Numbered from the stretch's first letter, positions 42,559-51,887 are shown. The stretch is 64,000 nucleotides of DNA from Salegentibacter salegens (GCF_900142975.1 NZ_LT670848.1:2046001-2110000), one strand, 5' to 3'. Numbers and translations: made by a program. Notes: generated by a model from the sequence alone, not told the origin.

Positions 42559-43476
42559 ATGATAGCATACCTAAAACTAATAAGGTGGCCCAACCTTATT
42601 TTTATTGCACTCACCTTAATCCTGATTAAATTTTCATTTTTTGAGGAATTTGGTGCGGCTATTACGCTCAACAGCTTTGGGTATGCTTTACTAATCCTGG
42701 CTACACTTTGTATCGCGGCTTCAGGCTACATTATTAATGATATTTATGACGTCCAGGCCGATAAAATTAACAAGCCGGAAAAGCTGATTATAGGCAATAA
42801 AATCTCAGAACAAAAAGCGAATAACTTATTTATCATTCTTAATATTATAGCCGTAGGAATTGGTTTCTATTTAGCCAATTTACTCGGTAAACCTGGTTTT
42901 GTTGCCATCTTTATTTTCTCCTCTGCTTTACTTTATTTGTATGCCAGTTACTTAAAACAAATCCCGGTGCTCGGGAATGTTTTAATTAGTTTGCTTGTGG
43001 CTTTTGTGGTCCTTTTACCTTCAGTTTTTGATCTTTTTCCGGCAATTAATATTCAAAATAAACAGATTCAATCTTTATTATTTTCAATTTTATTGGATTA
43101 TGCAATTTTCGCCTTTTTAATCAATCTATTACGGGAAATGGTAAAAGATCAGGAAGATGTAAAAGGAGATTACAACTCGGGAATACAAACCTTACCCATT
43201 ATTCTTGGCCATAGCCGTACAAATAAAATAATTTTTGCAATTGGGATTTTACCGGTAGCTGCCATCGTTTATTATACGTACAATTATTTGTTTGAGAATA
43301 CCTTTCTGGTAATTTACACACTGGTTTTTATCCTTGCACCACTACTCTATTTTCAGGTTCGGATTTGGGAAGCTAAAAAGAAAAAAAACTACTCACTATT
43401 GAGTTTATTGCTGAAAATTATCTTGTTTTTCGGACTTATATCTATAGGCTTTTATCAATTTATACTTACTGCATAG
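42559..43476 (+). CDS. UbiA-family prenyltransferase (DGGGP synthase-like)
   Basis: 305 residues, about eight to nine membrane helices. First Asp-rich motif NDIYDVQADKINKPEK (about 73-88) and second motif MVKDQEDVKGDYNSG (about 194-208) bind Mg-prenyl diphosphate. Flavobacterial members are annotated as geranylgeranylglycerol-phosphate geranylgeranyltransferase, the archaeal-type ether-lipid enzyme; ubiquinone/menaquinone-type prenyltransferases are the alternative. The DUF2520-kdsC-ubiA-maf order is conserved in many flavobacteria. It starts 7 bases after the SMR gene. Confidence 0.82.
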   Translation: MIAYLKLIRWPNLIFIALTLILIKFSFFEEFGAAITLNSFGYALLILATLCIAASGYIINDIYDVQADKINKPEKLIIGNKISEQKANNLFIILNIIAVGIGFYLANLLGKPGFVAIFIFSSALLYLYASYLKQIPVLGNVLISLLVAFVVLLPSVFDLFPAINIQNKQIQSLLFSILLDYAIFAFLINLLREMVKDQEDVKGDYNSGIQTLPIILGHSRTNKIIFAIGILPVAAIVYYTYNYLFENTFLVIYTLVFILAPLLYFQVRIWEAKKKKNYSLLSLLLKIILFFGLISIGFYQFILTA

Positions 43477-43552
43477 CATTTAATGTTGGTTCTTGTTCAA
43501 GAACAAGATTCTACAAATAATATTAACTTACAGAGATTTTAATAAAATAATT

Positions 43553-44137
43553 ATGCTGAAAGAACTTTTAAAAAATAAAGAAATAATCCTCGCTTCAGGA
43601 TCACCCAGGCGTCACCAATTTTTTAAAGATCTGGACATACCTTTTAAAACCGATGTAAGACCGGTTAAGGAAGTCTGCCCCGATTACCTCAAAAAGGAAG
43701 AAATAACCGATTTCCTTGCACAATTAAAAGCCGAAGCTTTTCAGCAAGAATTAAAACAGGATCAAATTTTAATCACCAGCGATACCATTGTTTATAATGA
43801 AGAGAAAGCAATGGGAAAACCTGGAACAGCCGCTGAAGCTAAAGAAATGCTTAAATCATTATCAGGCAAAACCCATAGTGTTTTCACATCAGTGTGTTTT
43901 ACTACACACAATCGTCAATCTACAGTAAACTGCGAAACAAAAGTAACTTTTAAAGACCTTACCAACGGTGAGATTAATTACTACGTAGAAAACTTTAAAC
44001 CCTTTGACAAAGCAGGAGGTTATGCCATCCAGGAATGGATTGGCCTTATTGGAATTACCAATATTGAAGGAAGCTACTTTAATGTAGTTGGCCTTCCTAC
44101 ACATTTGGTTTACAATGAACTAATTGATCTCTCATAA
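43553..44137 (+). CDS. maf: Maf-family nucleoside triphosphate pyrophosphatase
   Basis: 194 residues from ATG 43553. Hydrolyses dTTP/UTP or modified NTPs to monophosphates, a house-cleaning enzyme. Motifs ILASGSPRRHQFF (residues 11-23), SDTIVYNEEKAMGKPG and FKPFDKAGGYAIQEWIG are complete. The frame extends upstream to 43493 with a non-conserved stretch; the ATG at 43553 matches the normal Maf N-terminus. The last gene of the DUF2520-kdsC-ubiA run (76-base gap to it). Confidence 0.93.
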   Translation: MLKELLKNKEIILASGSPRRHQFFKDLDIPFKTDVRPVKEVCPDYLKKEEITDFLAQLKAEAFQQELKQDQILITSDTIVYNEEKAMGKPGTAAEAKEMLKSLSGKTHSVFTSVCFTTHNRQSTVNCETKVTFKDLTNGEINYYVENFKPFDKAGGYAIQEWIGLIGITNIEGSYFNVVGLPTHLVYNELIDLS

Positions 44138-44294
44138 TTTTTAAATATAAACATATGACTTAATGTGTTTTAAAGACAACTAATTAAAGTTTTAGATTAT
44201 ATTAAAATAATGAATAATTTTTTTAAATAAGTCGATGTTTTTTATTTGATAATAGCTATTAAAAATTACCTTTATATAAAAATATTTCTCCAAA

Positions 44295-44834
44295 ATGTAT
44301 GAAGTTTTTACCCAATATAAAACTGAAATTATCTACACGGTAGTTACGATATTTGCATTATTAATTGTTCAGTTTTTATTAAAAAAAGCAGCGCACAGGG
44401 TTGGGAAACGCAGTGAAATAGACTTCACCAGAACACGACTCATGTTTAAATACATCAATATACTTATTCTATTTATTGCTGTTTTCTTATTAGCTATTGC
44501 CTGGGGAATGGGACTTACCGAGCTTTCCCTTATCTTTTCTTCGGTTTTTGCAGTACTTGGCGTTGCACTATTTGCCATTTGGTCTATTCTTAGTAATATC
44601 ACTTCAGGAGTAATTCTTTTCTTTTCATTTCCTTATAAAATTGGAGATAAAATAAAAATCCATGATAAAGACATGCCTATTGAAGCTATTATTGAAGATA
44701 TAAAGGCTTTTCATTTACATATCAGGACTTTAGAAGGAGAACTAATTACCTATCCTAATAACTTGATTTTACAAAAAGCGGTTTCGCTTGTAGCAAAAGA
44801 TGTTTACCTTGATGGGGACAAAAGCAGCCTTTAA
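44295..44834 (+). CDS. short MscS-like mechanosensitive channel
   Basis: 179 residues: two to three membrane helices (about 10-30, 52-76 and the pore-lining helix 78-105 with FAVLGVALFAIWSILSNITSGVILFFS), then a small cytoplasmic beta domain (KIGDKIKIHDKDMPIEAIIEDI...TYPNNLILQKAV). The MscS pore helix normally carries a Gly/Ala-rich face, present here. It lacks the large C-terminal vestibule, a minimal form common in Bacteroidota. The preceding 157 bases are AT-rich with no visible motif. Confidence 0.87.
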   Translation: MYEVFTQYKTEIIYTVVTIFALLIVQFLLKKAAHRVGKRSEIDFTRTRLMFKYINILILFIAVFLLAIAWGMGLTELSLIFSSVFAVLGVALFAIWSILSNITSGVILFFSFPYKIGDKIKIHDKDMPIEAIIEDIKAFHLHIRTLEGELITYPNNLILQKAVSLVAKDVYLDGDKSSL

Positions 44835-44880
44835 AAGTAGTTGCCCGGCGTAATTTAAAGGACCTTTACATTGGATTATT

Positions 44881-44930
44881 TTAATTTCGAAATAAACTTT
44901 GAGGCATTTTAATCTTCCTTATTGAGTAAA
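44881..44930 (+). repeat. degenerate copy of the two-hairpin element before the PIG-L gene
   Basis: TTAATTTCG...AATCTtccTTAttGAGTAAA follows the same base order as the element at 51835-51887 but both stems are largely broken. It lies upstream of the -7 box (44969), unlike the other copies, so it would not be in the PIG-L leader. Confidence 0.35.
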
Positions 44931-44968
44931 AGCAGTTAATTTTTCTATCTTCAGGCGGCTAAAGTTTT

Positions 44969-44976
44969 TATATTTG
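44969..44976 (+). promoter_or_regulatory. -7 promoter box of the PIG-L gene
   Basis: TATATTTG, 27 bases before ATG 45004. It contains the TTG of a longer frame, which is therefore rejected as a start. Confidence 0.5.
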
Positions 44977-45003
44977 GATGTCTTATTAATCGCTTTGAAA
45001 TTT

Positions 45004-47493
45004 ATGCGCAAACTATTTAGTTTACTTTTCTGTTTTTTCCTGTTGAGTTTACACGCACAGGAACCCGAAAAATTAAATGCTACTGAAATATTTCAGGAAA
45101 TAAAAAAGCTGAATTTCCTGGGCTCGGTTTTATACATTGGCGCCCATCCCGACGATGAAAACACCCGGTTAATCTCTTATTTTTCTAACGAAAAAAATGC
45201 CAGAACAGCCTATTTATCGCTAACCCGTGGCGATGGTGGCCAGAACTTAATTGGTCCCGAATTAAGAGAGCAATTGGGACTTATTAGAACCCAGGAATTG
45301 CTCGCGGCAAGGCGTATAGACGGCGGGGAACAGTTCTTTACGCGCGCTAACGATTTTGGCTACTCTAAAACCCCTGAAGAAACCCTTGAAATTTGGGATA
45401 AAGAAAAAGTGCTAAGCGATGTGGTATGGATAATTAGAAACTTTAAACCAGATGTAATTATAAATCGGTTTGATCATCGCACTGCTGGCAGTACTCACGG
45501 TCACCATACTTCTTCTGCCCTATTAAGCCTGGAAGCTTTTGATGCCGCTGCTAATTCCAATAAATTTCCCGATCAATTAAATTTTACCGAAACACACCAA
45601 ACAAAACGTGCTTATTTTAATACTTCTCCCTGGTTTTATGGTGGCGAAGAAGCTTTTCAAGAAGCCAGTAAAGACAGGTTTATAAGTTTTGATACGGGAG
45701 TTTATTTTCCGTTACTCGGACTTTCAAATCCCGAAATTTCATCTTTAAGCCGCAGTCAGCACCAATCGCAGGGTTTTGGCAGTACCGGTTCGCGCGGTCG
45801 GCAAATGGAATATTTAGAACCAATTAAAGGGGATACCATACGCTCACAAGATATTTTTAAGGGCATAGATACATCCTGGAAAAAATTAAAAGACGGCGCT
45901 AAAATTGGTGAAATTCTAAATGAAGTTGAAGAAAATTACAGTTTTACAGATCCTGCAGCAAGTATACCCAAACTCCTTGAGGCCTATAAATTAATACAGA
46001 AATTACCAAATGAGCATTGGCGGGAATTAAAGACAAAAGAAATTAAAAATATTATTTACGCCAGCACAGGCTTATTTTTGGAAGCAGTAGCATCACAAGC
46101 TTCAGCTACGCCAAAAGATAGCGTATCAATAAACCTGGAAGCTATTAACCGAAGTGATTTCCCCGTAAGCTTAAGTTCTGTAGAACTAAGTCCGAATAAT
46201 TCTAAAATTAAGGCAGAAGCAGAACTGAAAAATAATGAAGACTGGCAAAATGAAATAGTTTTAAAAGTTCCAAAAGAAACGCCTTATACTACTCCATATT
46301 GGTTAGAAGAAGAGTCTAATAACGGAATGTATATTGTAAAAAATAGGGAACTAATTGGCCTACCGGAAACACCAATGCTTACCAAAGCTATTTTTCATCT
46401 TAAATTTAGTGAGGTTTCCCTAAGCTTTGAAAAACCTATAATTTATAAATATAACGATGCGGTTTTTGGCGAAACCTACCAGCCTTTTGAGATTATTCCT
46501 GAAATTTCCCTCGCTTTTGAAGACGATGTCATCATTTTTGAAAATGAGAAATCTAAAAAAGTTTCAGTAAAACTTACCTCCGGAAAAGCGAATGTGCAGG
46601 GAGAAATTAGCCTTTCAGCAGGCAAAAATTGGAACATTAAACCAGATAATCATAAATTCCAGCTTCAGCAAAAAGGTAGTTCAGTAACGGTCACTTTTGA
46701 GGTTAATCCTCCTAAAGATCAGGAGGAAACTTTTATTATTCCAACCGCAACGATAAATGGAGAGGAATTTTCAGAAAAACTCATCAGTATAGATTACAAA
46801 CACATTCCGAAGCAAAACCTGGTAGTTCCTTCAAAATTAAAAGTTGCGAGATTAGAACTCGAGAGAAAAGGAGAACTTATTGGTTATATAGAAGGCGCTG
46901 GCGATGTGGTTCCAGAAAGTCTTGAGCAAATTGGATATCGAGTTAACAAATTAAATGTGGCTTCAATTTCACAGGCTTCACTGCAAAAATATGATGCCGT
47001 GGTACTGGGAATTCGTGCGTTAAATACGGTGGATGCACTAAAATTTAAGCAACAGGCGCTTTTTGATTATGTGAAGAATGGCGGGAATCTCATCGTGCAA
47101 TACAATACCAATCGCGGATTGGTGACTGAAAATACTTCTCCTTTTCCGCTGGAATTGTCTCGAGACAGAGTAACCGATGAAACCGCCGAGGTTCGGTTTT
47201 TAGCTGAAGAGCATCCAATTTTAAATTCACCCAATAAAATCACCGAAAAAGATTTTGAAAATTGGGTGCAGGAACGTGGACTTTATTTTCCCGATTCCTG
47301 GAGTGAAGAATTTACGCCAATTCTATCTATGAACGATAAAAATGAAACTCCCAAAAATGGAAGTTTAATGGTCGCAAAATATGGAGAAGGATATTTTATT
47401 TACACCGGTTTAAGCTTCTTTAGGCAGTTTCCAGTAGGAGTTCCCGGTGCTTACAGGCTTTTCGCTAATATGATTTCAATAGGAAAACAATGA
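45004..47493 (+). CDS. secreted PIG-L family deacetylase with C-terminal GATase-like domain
   Basis: 829 residues from ATG 45004: signal peptide (1-19, LLSLHAQ); LmbE/PIG-L N-deacetylase domain (about 35-270) with zinc motif IGAHPDDEN and later HGHH (STHGHHTSS); middle beta domains; and a C-terminal amidotransferase-like domain with YDAVVLGIRALNTVDALKFKQ (about 640-820). PIG-L enzymes remove acetyl from N-acetylglucosaminyl groups; the substrate here is unknown. Its TGA overlaps the ATG of the 35-codon gene. Confidence 0.87.
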   Translation: MRKLFSLLFCFFLLSLHAQEPEKLNATEIFQEIKKLNFLGSVLYIGAHPDDENTRLISYFSNEKNARTAYLSLTRGDGGQNLIGPELREQLGLIRTQELLAARRIDGGEQFFTRANDFGYSKTPEETLEIWDKEKVLSDVVWIIRNFKPDVIINRFDHRTAGSTHGHHTSSALLSLEAFDAAANSNKFPDQLNFTETHQTKRAYFNTSPWFYGGEEAFQEASKDRFISFDTGVYFPLLGLSNPEISSLSRSQHQSQGFGSTGSRGRQMEYLEPIKGDTIRSQDIFKGIDTSWKKLKDGAKIGEILNEVEENYSFTDPAASIPKLLEAYKLIQKLPNEHWRELKTKEIKNIIYASTGLFLEAVASQASATPKDSVSINLEAINRSDFPVSLSSVELSPNNSKIKAEAELKNNEDWQNEIVLKVPKETPYTTPYWLEEESNNGMYIVKNRELIGLPETPMLTKAIFHLKFSEVSLSFEKPIIYKYNDAVFGETYQPFEIIPEISLAFEDDVIIFENEKSKKVSVKLTSGKANVQGEISLSAGKNWNIKPDNHKFQLQQKGSSVTVTFEVNPPKDQEETFIIPTATINGEEFSEKLISIDYKHIPKQNLVVPSKLKVARLELERKGELIGYIEGAGDVVPESLEQIGYRVNKLNVASISQASLQKYDAVVLGIRALNTVDALKFKQQALFDYVKNGGNLIVQYNTNRGLVTENTSPFPLELSRDRVTDETAEVRFLAEEHPILNSPNKITEKDFENWVQERGLYFPDSWSEEFTPILSMNDKNETPKNGSLMVAKYGEGYFIYTGLSFFRQFPVGVPGAYRLFANMISIGKQ

Positions 47494-47597
47494 AGGAACC
47501 CGAAAAATTTACCTGGAAGAAATCATATACTTTCGTTCTTTTAGCCAACGCAGCTTACATAATTGTGTTTTATTTTATAATGTCCCAATTCACCTAA
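47490..47597 (+). CDS. one-helix membrane peptide coupled to the sodium symporter
   Basis: 35 residues: charged N-terminus KEPEKFTWKKSYT, then one membrane helix (FVLLANAAYIIVFYFIMSQF). Its ATG overlaps the TGA of the PIG-L gene (ATGA) and its stop is 1 base before the symporter ATG, an arrangement seen with translational coupling. The Trp/Tyr-rich helix resembles small companions I have seen before Bacteroidota sodium:solute symporters; this is from memory. It may be a small subunit of the transporter. Confidence 0.65.
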   Translation: MKEPEKFTWKKSYTFVLLANAAYIIVFYFIMSQFT

Positions 47598-47598
47598 T

Positions 47599-49305
47599 AT
47601 GCAATTAATAGACTGGATTGTACTTCTTGGTACGCTTGCTTTTATAGTTACCTACGGTGTTTACAAAACCCGAAATAACAAGGGCGCACAAGATTATATT
47701 CGCGGTGGTAGTGAAACCCGTTGGTGGACAATTGGGCTTTCTACAATGGCAACTCAAGCCAGTGCCATCACATTTCTTTCTACACCAGGCCAGGCTTTTC
47801 ACGATGGGATGGGTTTTGTACAATTCTATTTTGGGCTACCCATTGCTATGGTGGTTATTTGTATGTTTTTTATTCCCATTTATCGCAGGCTCAACGTTTA
47901 TACCGCCTACGAATATTTGGAATCCAGGTTCGATAGAAAAACCAGGACATTAACTGCAGTCCTATTTTTAATTCAGCGTGGTCTCGCAGCGGGCTTAACT
48001 ATTTTTGCCCCGGCCATTATCCTTTCGGCTGTTTTAGGCTGGAACCTCTCTGGGTTAACAATTCTTATTGGTTCTTTAGTTATTATTTACACGGTTGCCG
48101 GCGGAACAAAAGCCGTGAGTGTAACGCACAAGCAACAAATGGCAGTAATCCTTACCGGCATGTTTGCCGCATTTTTTATTATTTTAAGCTATTTACCCGA
48201 AAATATAAATTTTAGCAACGCGCTTGAAATTGCCGGCGCCAGCGGAAAAATGGATATTCTGGATTTCTCTTTTGATTTTGAAAACCGATATACTTTTTGG
48301 AGCGGAATTATTGGGGGTAGTTTTTTGGCCCTATCCTATTTTGGGACAGATCAAAGCCAGGTACAGCGTTATTTAAGCGGAAGATCGGTTAACGAAAGTA
48401 GAATGGGAATGATTATGAACGGAATGCTTAAAGTGCCGTTACAGTTCTTTATTTTGCTCGTAGGGGTCCTGGTTTTTGTATTCTACCAATTTAACAACGC
48501 CCCTTTAAATTTTAATCCTGCTGCTACTGAAACTGTTTTGAATTCCGATTACGGACATCAATATGAAGATTTAATGCTGGAGCACGATGCGATACAACAA
48601 GAAAAACAGAATCTACATTTACAATTTGCCGAAAACAATAATTTCACCCCAGAAAATAATTCAACTTATCGCGAAAACCTCGCCACTTTAAATGCTTCAG
48701 AAAATGAAACCCGGCAAAAAGCAAGGAAGTTAATAGACGCATCAGACAAAGATGCGGAGAGCAACGATAAAGATTATGTATTTATCCATTTTATACTAAA
48801 TAATCTTCCGCGCGGTTTAATCGGTTTATTACTGGCGGTAATCTTATCTGCAGCAATGTCTTCTACCGCTTCCGAATTAAATGCGCTATCCTCAACAACT
48901 TCAATAGACCTATACAAAAGAAGCAGAAAAACTGAAATGTCTGATGAACATTACGTAAAAGCTTCAAAATGGTTTACACTACTTTGGGGAGCCATTGCCA
49001 TTGCATTTGCTAGTTTTGCTAATTTGTTCGATAATCTTATTCAGCTGGTAAATATTATCGGTTCCATTTTCTACGGAAATGTTTTGGGAATATTTTTACT
49101 GGCATTTTTTATTAAAATTGTAAACAGTAATTCGGTTTTTGTAGCCGCAATAATCACACAAATTATAATAATAATCCTCTATAAATTCGATGTGATGCCT
49201 TATTTGTGGCTCAATTTAGCAGGATGTTTACTTGTAATGGCACTCGCTCTAATCCTGGAACTATTTATAAAAACCCCGGAACATAAAATTAAAAGGAGCA
49301 CATAA
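47599..49305 (+). CDS. sodium:solute symporter (SSS family)
   Basis: 568 residues, about 13 membrane helices with LeuT fold. The family signature GTDQSQVQRYLSGR lies at about 248-261 and the Na-site region LLLAVILSAAMSSTASELNALSSTTSIDLYK at about 412-440. A hydrophilic loop (about 305-395) rich in Glu/Asn/Lys is typical of the Bacteroidota subgroup. It probably imports a sugar or acid; the PIG-L and Gfo/Idh/MocA neighbours suggest a carbohydrate-derived substrate, only by context. Confidence 0.87.
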   Translation: MQLIDWIVLLGTLAFIVTYGVYKTRNNKGAQDYIRGGSETRWWTIGLSTMATQASAITFLSTPGQAFHDGMGFVQFYFGLPIAMVVICMFFIPIYRRLNVYTAYEYLESRFDRKTRTLTAVLFLIQRGLAAGLTIFAPAIILSAVLGWNLSGLTILIGSLVIIYTVAGGTKAVSVTHKQQMAVILTGMFAAFFIILSYLPENINFSNALEIAGASGKMDILDFSFDFENRYTFWSGIIGGSFLALSYFGTDQSQVQRYLSGRSVNESRMGMIMNGMLKVPLQFFILLVGVLVFVFYQFNNAPLNFNPAATETVLNSDYGHQYEDLMLEHDAIQQEKQNLHLQFAENNNFTPENNSTYRENLATLNASENETRQKARKLIDASDKDAESNDKDYVFIHFILNNLPRGLIGLLLAVILSAAMSSTASELNALSSTTSIDLYKRSRKTEMSDEHYVKASKWFTLLWGAIAIAFASFANLFDNLIQLVNIIGSIFYGNVLGIFLLAFFIKIVNSNSVFVAAIITQIIIIILYKFDVMPYLWLNLAGCLLVMALALILELFIKTPEHKIKRST

Positions 49306-49367
49306 ACTGCTAGTTTCGTTCAGGCTAATGGGCGTCTATTAGAGATTGAAAATATAAATTATTTAAA

Positions 49368-50336
49368 ATGAAAAAAATAAAATGGGGCATTCTGGGCCTC
49401 GGAAAAATTGCCGGAAAATTCGCGACGGGATTAAAAGATGTTGAAGGCGCCGAACTTTATGCGGTTGCCAGTAGATCTAAAACCAAAGCTGAAACTTTTG
49501 CAAAAGAACATAACGCCACTAAATTGTTTTCTAGCTACGAAGCAATGCTGAAAGATGAAGAATTAGACGTGGTTTATATCGCTACGCCTCACGTTTTTCA
49601 TCATCAACAAACCCTTCTTTGCCTTGATCATAAAAAAGCAGTTTTGTGCGAAAAACCTTTTGCGATGAACAAAAAGCAGGTGGAAGAAATGATCGCTAAA
49701 GCCAAAAAGGAAAATGTTTTTCTAATGGAAGCGATGTGGACGCAGTTTCTACCGCATTTTAAGTTTGTAATCGAACAAGTTAAATCTGAAAAATACGGTA
49801 AAATCAAAAACCTAAAAGCCGATTTTGGTTTTCCGGCGCCGGTAGATTTAGATAAACGCCTTTATAATAAAAACCTGGGTGGCGGTAGCTTGCTGGATAT
49901 TGGCATCTACCCTATCTTTATGGCGATGAGTGCTTTGGGAGTTCCAGAGAGAATTCAGGCAAAAGCCAGTTTTCACAACACCGGAGTCGACGAAGATTGT
50001 GATATTGTTTTTAAATATAAAAATGGTGTAGAAGCAGAATTAGGGAGTTCTATTATAAAACAAACACCTACCGCAGCAATTATTCAGTTTCAAAAAGCTA
50101 CGCTTACCCTAAACACCAGGTTTCACGAACCTACAAGCATTATCATACAAACACCAGAAGGTGAAGAAACCAAAGAGTTTAAAGTGAATTCCAACGGATA
50201 TAATTTTGAAGCAGAACACGTTCAAAAAATGCTACTGCAAGGCAAAACCGAAAGCACCGAAATGACCTTCGAAAAAAGTCTGCAATTAATTGAGTTGCTG
50301 GATAAGGTTAGGAGAGAAATTAGTTTGGAATATTAA
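49368..50336 (+). CDS. Gfo/Idh/MocA family oxidoreductase
   Basis: 322 residues. N-terminal NAD(P)-binding fold with KWGILGLGKIAGKFATGL (residues 5-22), the EKPFAMN motif at about 93-99 (K catalytic), then GGGSLLDIGIYPI in the C-terminal domain, a typical sugar-binding segment of dehydrogenases in this family. It would oxidise a sugar or cyclitol. It lies 62 bases after the symporter and is probably part of the same run. Confidence 0.87.
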   Translation: MKKIKWGILGLGKIAGKFATGLKDVEGAELYAVASRSKTKAETFAKEHNATKLFSSYEAMLKDEELDVVYIATPHVFHHQQTLLCLDHKKAVLCEKPFAMNKKQVEEMIAKAKKENVFLMEAMWTQFLPHFKFVIEQVKSEKYGKIKNLKADFGFPAPVDLDKRLYNKNLGGGSLLDIGIYPIFMAMSALGVPERIQAKASFHNTGVDEDCDIVFKYKNGVEAELGSSIIKQTPTAAIIQFQKATLTLNTRFHEPTSIIIQTPEGEETKEFKVNSNGYNFEAEHVQKMLLQGKTESTEMTFEKSLQLIELLDKVRREISLEY

Positions 50337-50641
50337 AATGCCGCTCCGCTGGAGCTCCTTTATTCTCTATATCTTATTTCTACAAAAATATCGCCTCTAT
50401 TGGGCTCAATCCAAGTTCTTGAAAACCCAGAAGATCTCCCAGGTTTCAAAAATCTGCTAAATCTACACAATAGAATCATTTGCTTAAAATTCTGGGAGCT
50501 CTGGAAGAGCGAAATATTTATAGAAAATTATCAGTAATACTGATTCTGAGCTCCAGCGGAGCGACATATATTTCAGAAAACAGAAAAACCTCACAAGTCT
50601 TCGAGACCTGTGAGGTTTTTTAACTATTAAATTTTAAGAAA
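50337..50641. repeat. 305-base gap filled with palindromic repeats and a terminator
   Basis: Between the convergent ends of the oxidoreductase and trxB. It contains GAGCTCC-AGCGGAGCGACAT-type units: truncated and inverted at 50341-50358, inverted at 50377-50407 (GAGCCCAATAGAGGCGATATTTTTGTAGAAA when read on the minus strand), direct at 50494-50528 and direct at 50548-50580. The unit's tail (ATATTTnTAGAAA) recurs near 63464. A terminator-like hairpin with arms AAAACCTCACAAGTCTT... and ...TGTGAGGTTTT closes the gap at 50585-50619. No gene is seen. Confidence 0.65.
50585..50619. terminator. hairpin of the ACCTCACAGGT family, probable bidirectional terminator
   Basis: AAAACCTCACAAGTC-ttcga-GACCTGTGAGGTTTT, 15-bp stem with one mismatch pair; T tract on both strands. 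It ends trxB (minus) and the oxidoreductase (plus). Relatives at 26673 and 53602. Confidence 0.7.
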
Positions 50642-51634
50642 TTAAGCTTCTACTTTCTTCGTAGTTTTTACTTCTTCTCCTTCTTCACTTTCTATTTCAG
50701 CTAAATAGCGTTCTGCATCCAAAGCAGCCATACAACCGGTTCCTGCTGCAGTAACCGCCTGGCGATAAATCTTATCCTGTACATCACCCGAAGCAAAAAC
50801 TCCCGGAATATTGGTTTTAGTAGATTTCCCTTCGGTAATTAAATACCCGGTATCATCCATCGTTAATGTACCTTTAAAAATATCGGTATTTGGTTTGTGA
50901 CCAATGGCAATAAATAATCCGGTAATCTCGATTTGCTCTTTTTCACCGGTTTCTTTATTCAGCATTCTTAGTCCTTCTACTACCTGTTCGCCAATAACTT
51001 CATCTACTTCAGTATTAAATTTAACATCTATATTTTTAGTACTGTTTACTCGATGTTGCATCGCTTTAGAAGCCCGCATCTGGTCACCTCTTACCAGCAT
51101 TGTTACTTTTTTACAGATATTGGCTAGATAGGTAGCTTCTTCAGCAGCCGTGTCGCCACCACCAACTATCGCCACATCCTGGCCTTTATAGAAAAATCCG
51201 TCACAAACCGCGCATGCTGAAACTCCACCACCACGCAAACGTTGTTCACTTGGCAATCCAAGGTATTTAGCGGTAGCACCGGTAGATATAATAATCGTTT
51301 CGGCTTCCACCCAGGTAGCATTATCTACACAGGCCTTATGAATTCCGCCGGGTTTATCGATAAATTCAACTTCAGTTACCATCCCCATTCTCACTTCGGT
51401 ACCAAAACGTTCGGCCTGCTTTTGCAGATCCATCATCATTTTAGGCCCATCTACTCCATCGGCATAACCGGGAAAGTTATCCACTTCAGTAGTTGTGGTT
51501 AACTGCCCACCGGGTTCCATTCCTGTATACATAACGGGTTTAAGATCGGCTCTTGCCGCGTAAATTGCTGCAGTATATCCTGCCGGTCCAGATCCTATAA
51601 TTAAGGTTTTAATTCTTTCTATTTTATCGCTCAT
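50642..51634 (-). CDS. trxB: thioredoxin reductase
   Basis: 330 residues. FAD motif GSGPAGYTAAIYAARA at about 15-30; redox-active CAVC at C141/C144 in SACAVCDGFF; NADPH motif GGGDTAAEEA at about 157-166; final FAD loop VFASGDVQDKIYRQA. Normal length plus a short acidic/basic tail (ESEEGEEVKTTKKVEA). It reduces thioredoxin using NADPH and would supply the peroxiredoxins nearby. The start is ATG with a -7 box at 51657-51664. Confidence 0.95.
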   Translation of the reverse strand: MSDKIERIKTLIIGSGPAGYTAAIYAARADLKPVMYTGMEPGGQLTTTTEVDNFPGYADGVDGPKMMMDLQKQAERFGTEVRMGMVTEVEFIDKPGGIHKACVDNATWVEAETIIISTGATAKYLGLPSEQRLRGGGVSACAVCDGFFYKGQDVAIVGGGDTAAEEATYLANICKKVTMLVRGDQMRASKAMQHRVNSTKNIDVKFNTEVDEVIGEQVVEGLRMLNKETGEKEQIEITGLFIAIGHKPNTDIFKGTLTMDDTGYLITEGKSTKTNIPGVFASGDVQDKIYRQAVTAAGTGCMAALDAERYLAEIESEEGEEVKTTKKVEA

Positions 51635-51656
51635 TTTATCTTGTTTTTCTGTCTTA

Positions 51657-51664
51657 CAAAAGTA
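51657..51664 (-). promoter_or_regulatory. -7 promoter box of trxB
   Basis: Minus-strand TACTTTTG, 23 bases before ATG 51634. Confidence 0.5.
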
Positions 51665-51779
51665 GTAACTTTCACTATAAACTTACACTAATCTAATTAA
51701 GTTTTACTATTCAGTAATAATTTGAAGGTATAGATTCCATTCAGGAAATAAAAATTAACGGCTTCCCAAAATTTAACTA

Positions 51780-51787
51780 TACCTTTG
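51780..51787 (+). promoter_or_regulatory. -7 promoter box of the TRIC channel gene
   Basis: TACCTTTG. Transcription from here would give a leader of about 93 bases that contains the two-hairpin element. Confidence 0.5.
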
Positions 51788-51834
51788 TCTAAAAATTACC
51801 TCGCAGCAAGACCGTGGGGCATTCATTTAAAACA

Positions 51835-51887
51835 TTTTAATTTCGGCGGAAAGCCTCGAAATTTTTAAATCTCGATTACCGAGTAAA
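51835..51887 (+). promoter_or_regulatory. two-hairpin leader element before the TRIC channel gene
   Basis: TTTTAATTTCGgcggaaaGCCTCGAAATTTTTAAATCTCGATTACCGAGTAAATG: hairpin 1 around GGCGGAAAGCC, hairpin 2 CTCGaTTAcCGAG. The A of GAGTAAA is the A of the start codon, so the element reaches the start itself. Confidence 0.55.
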
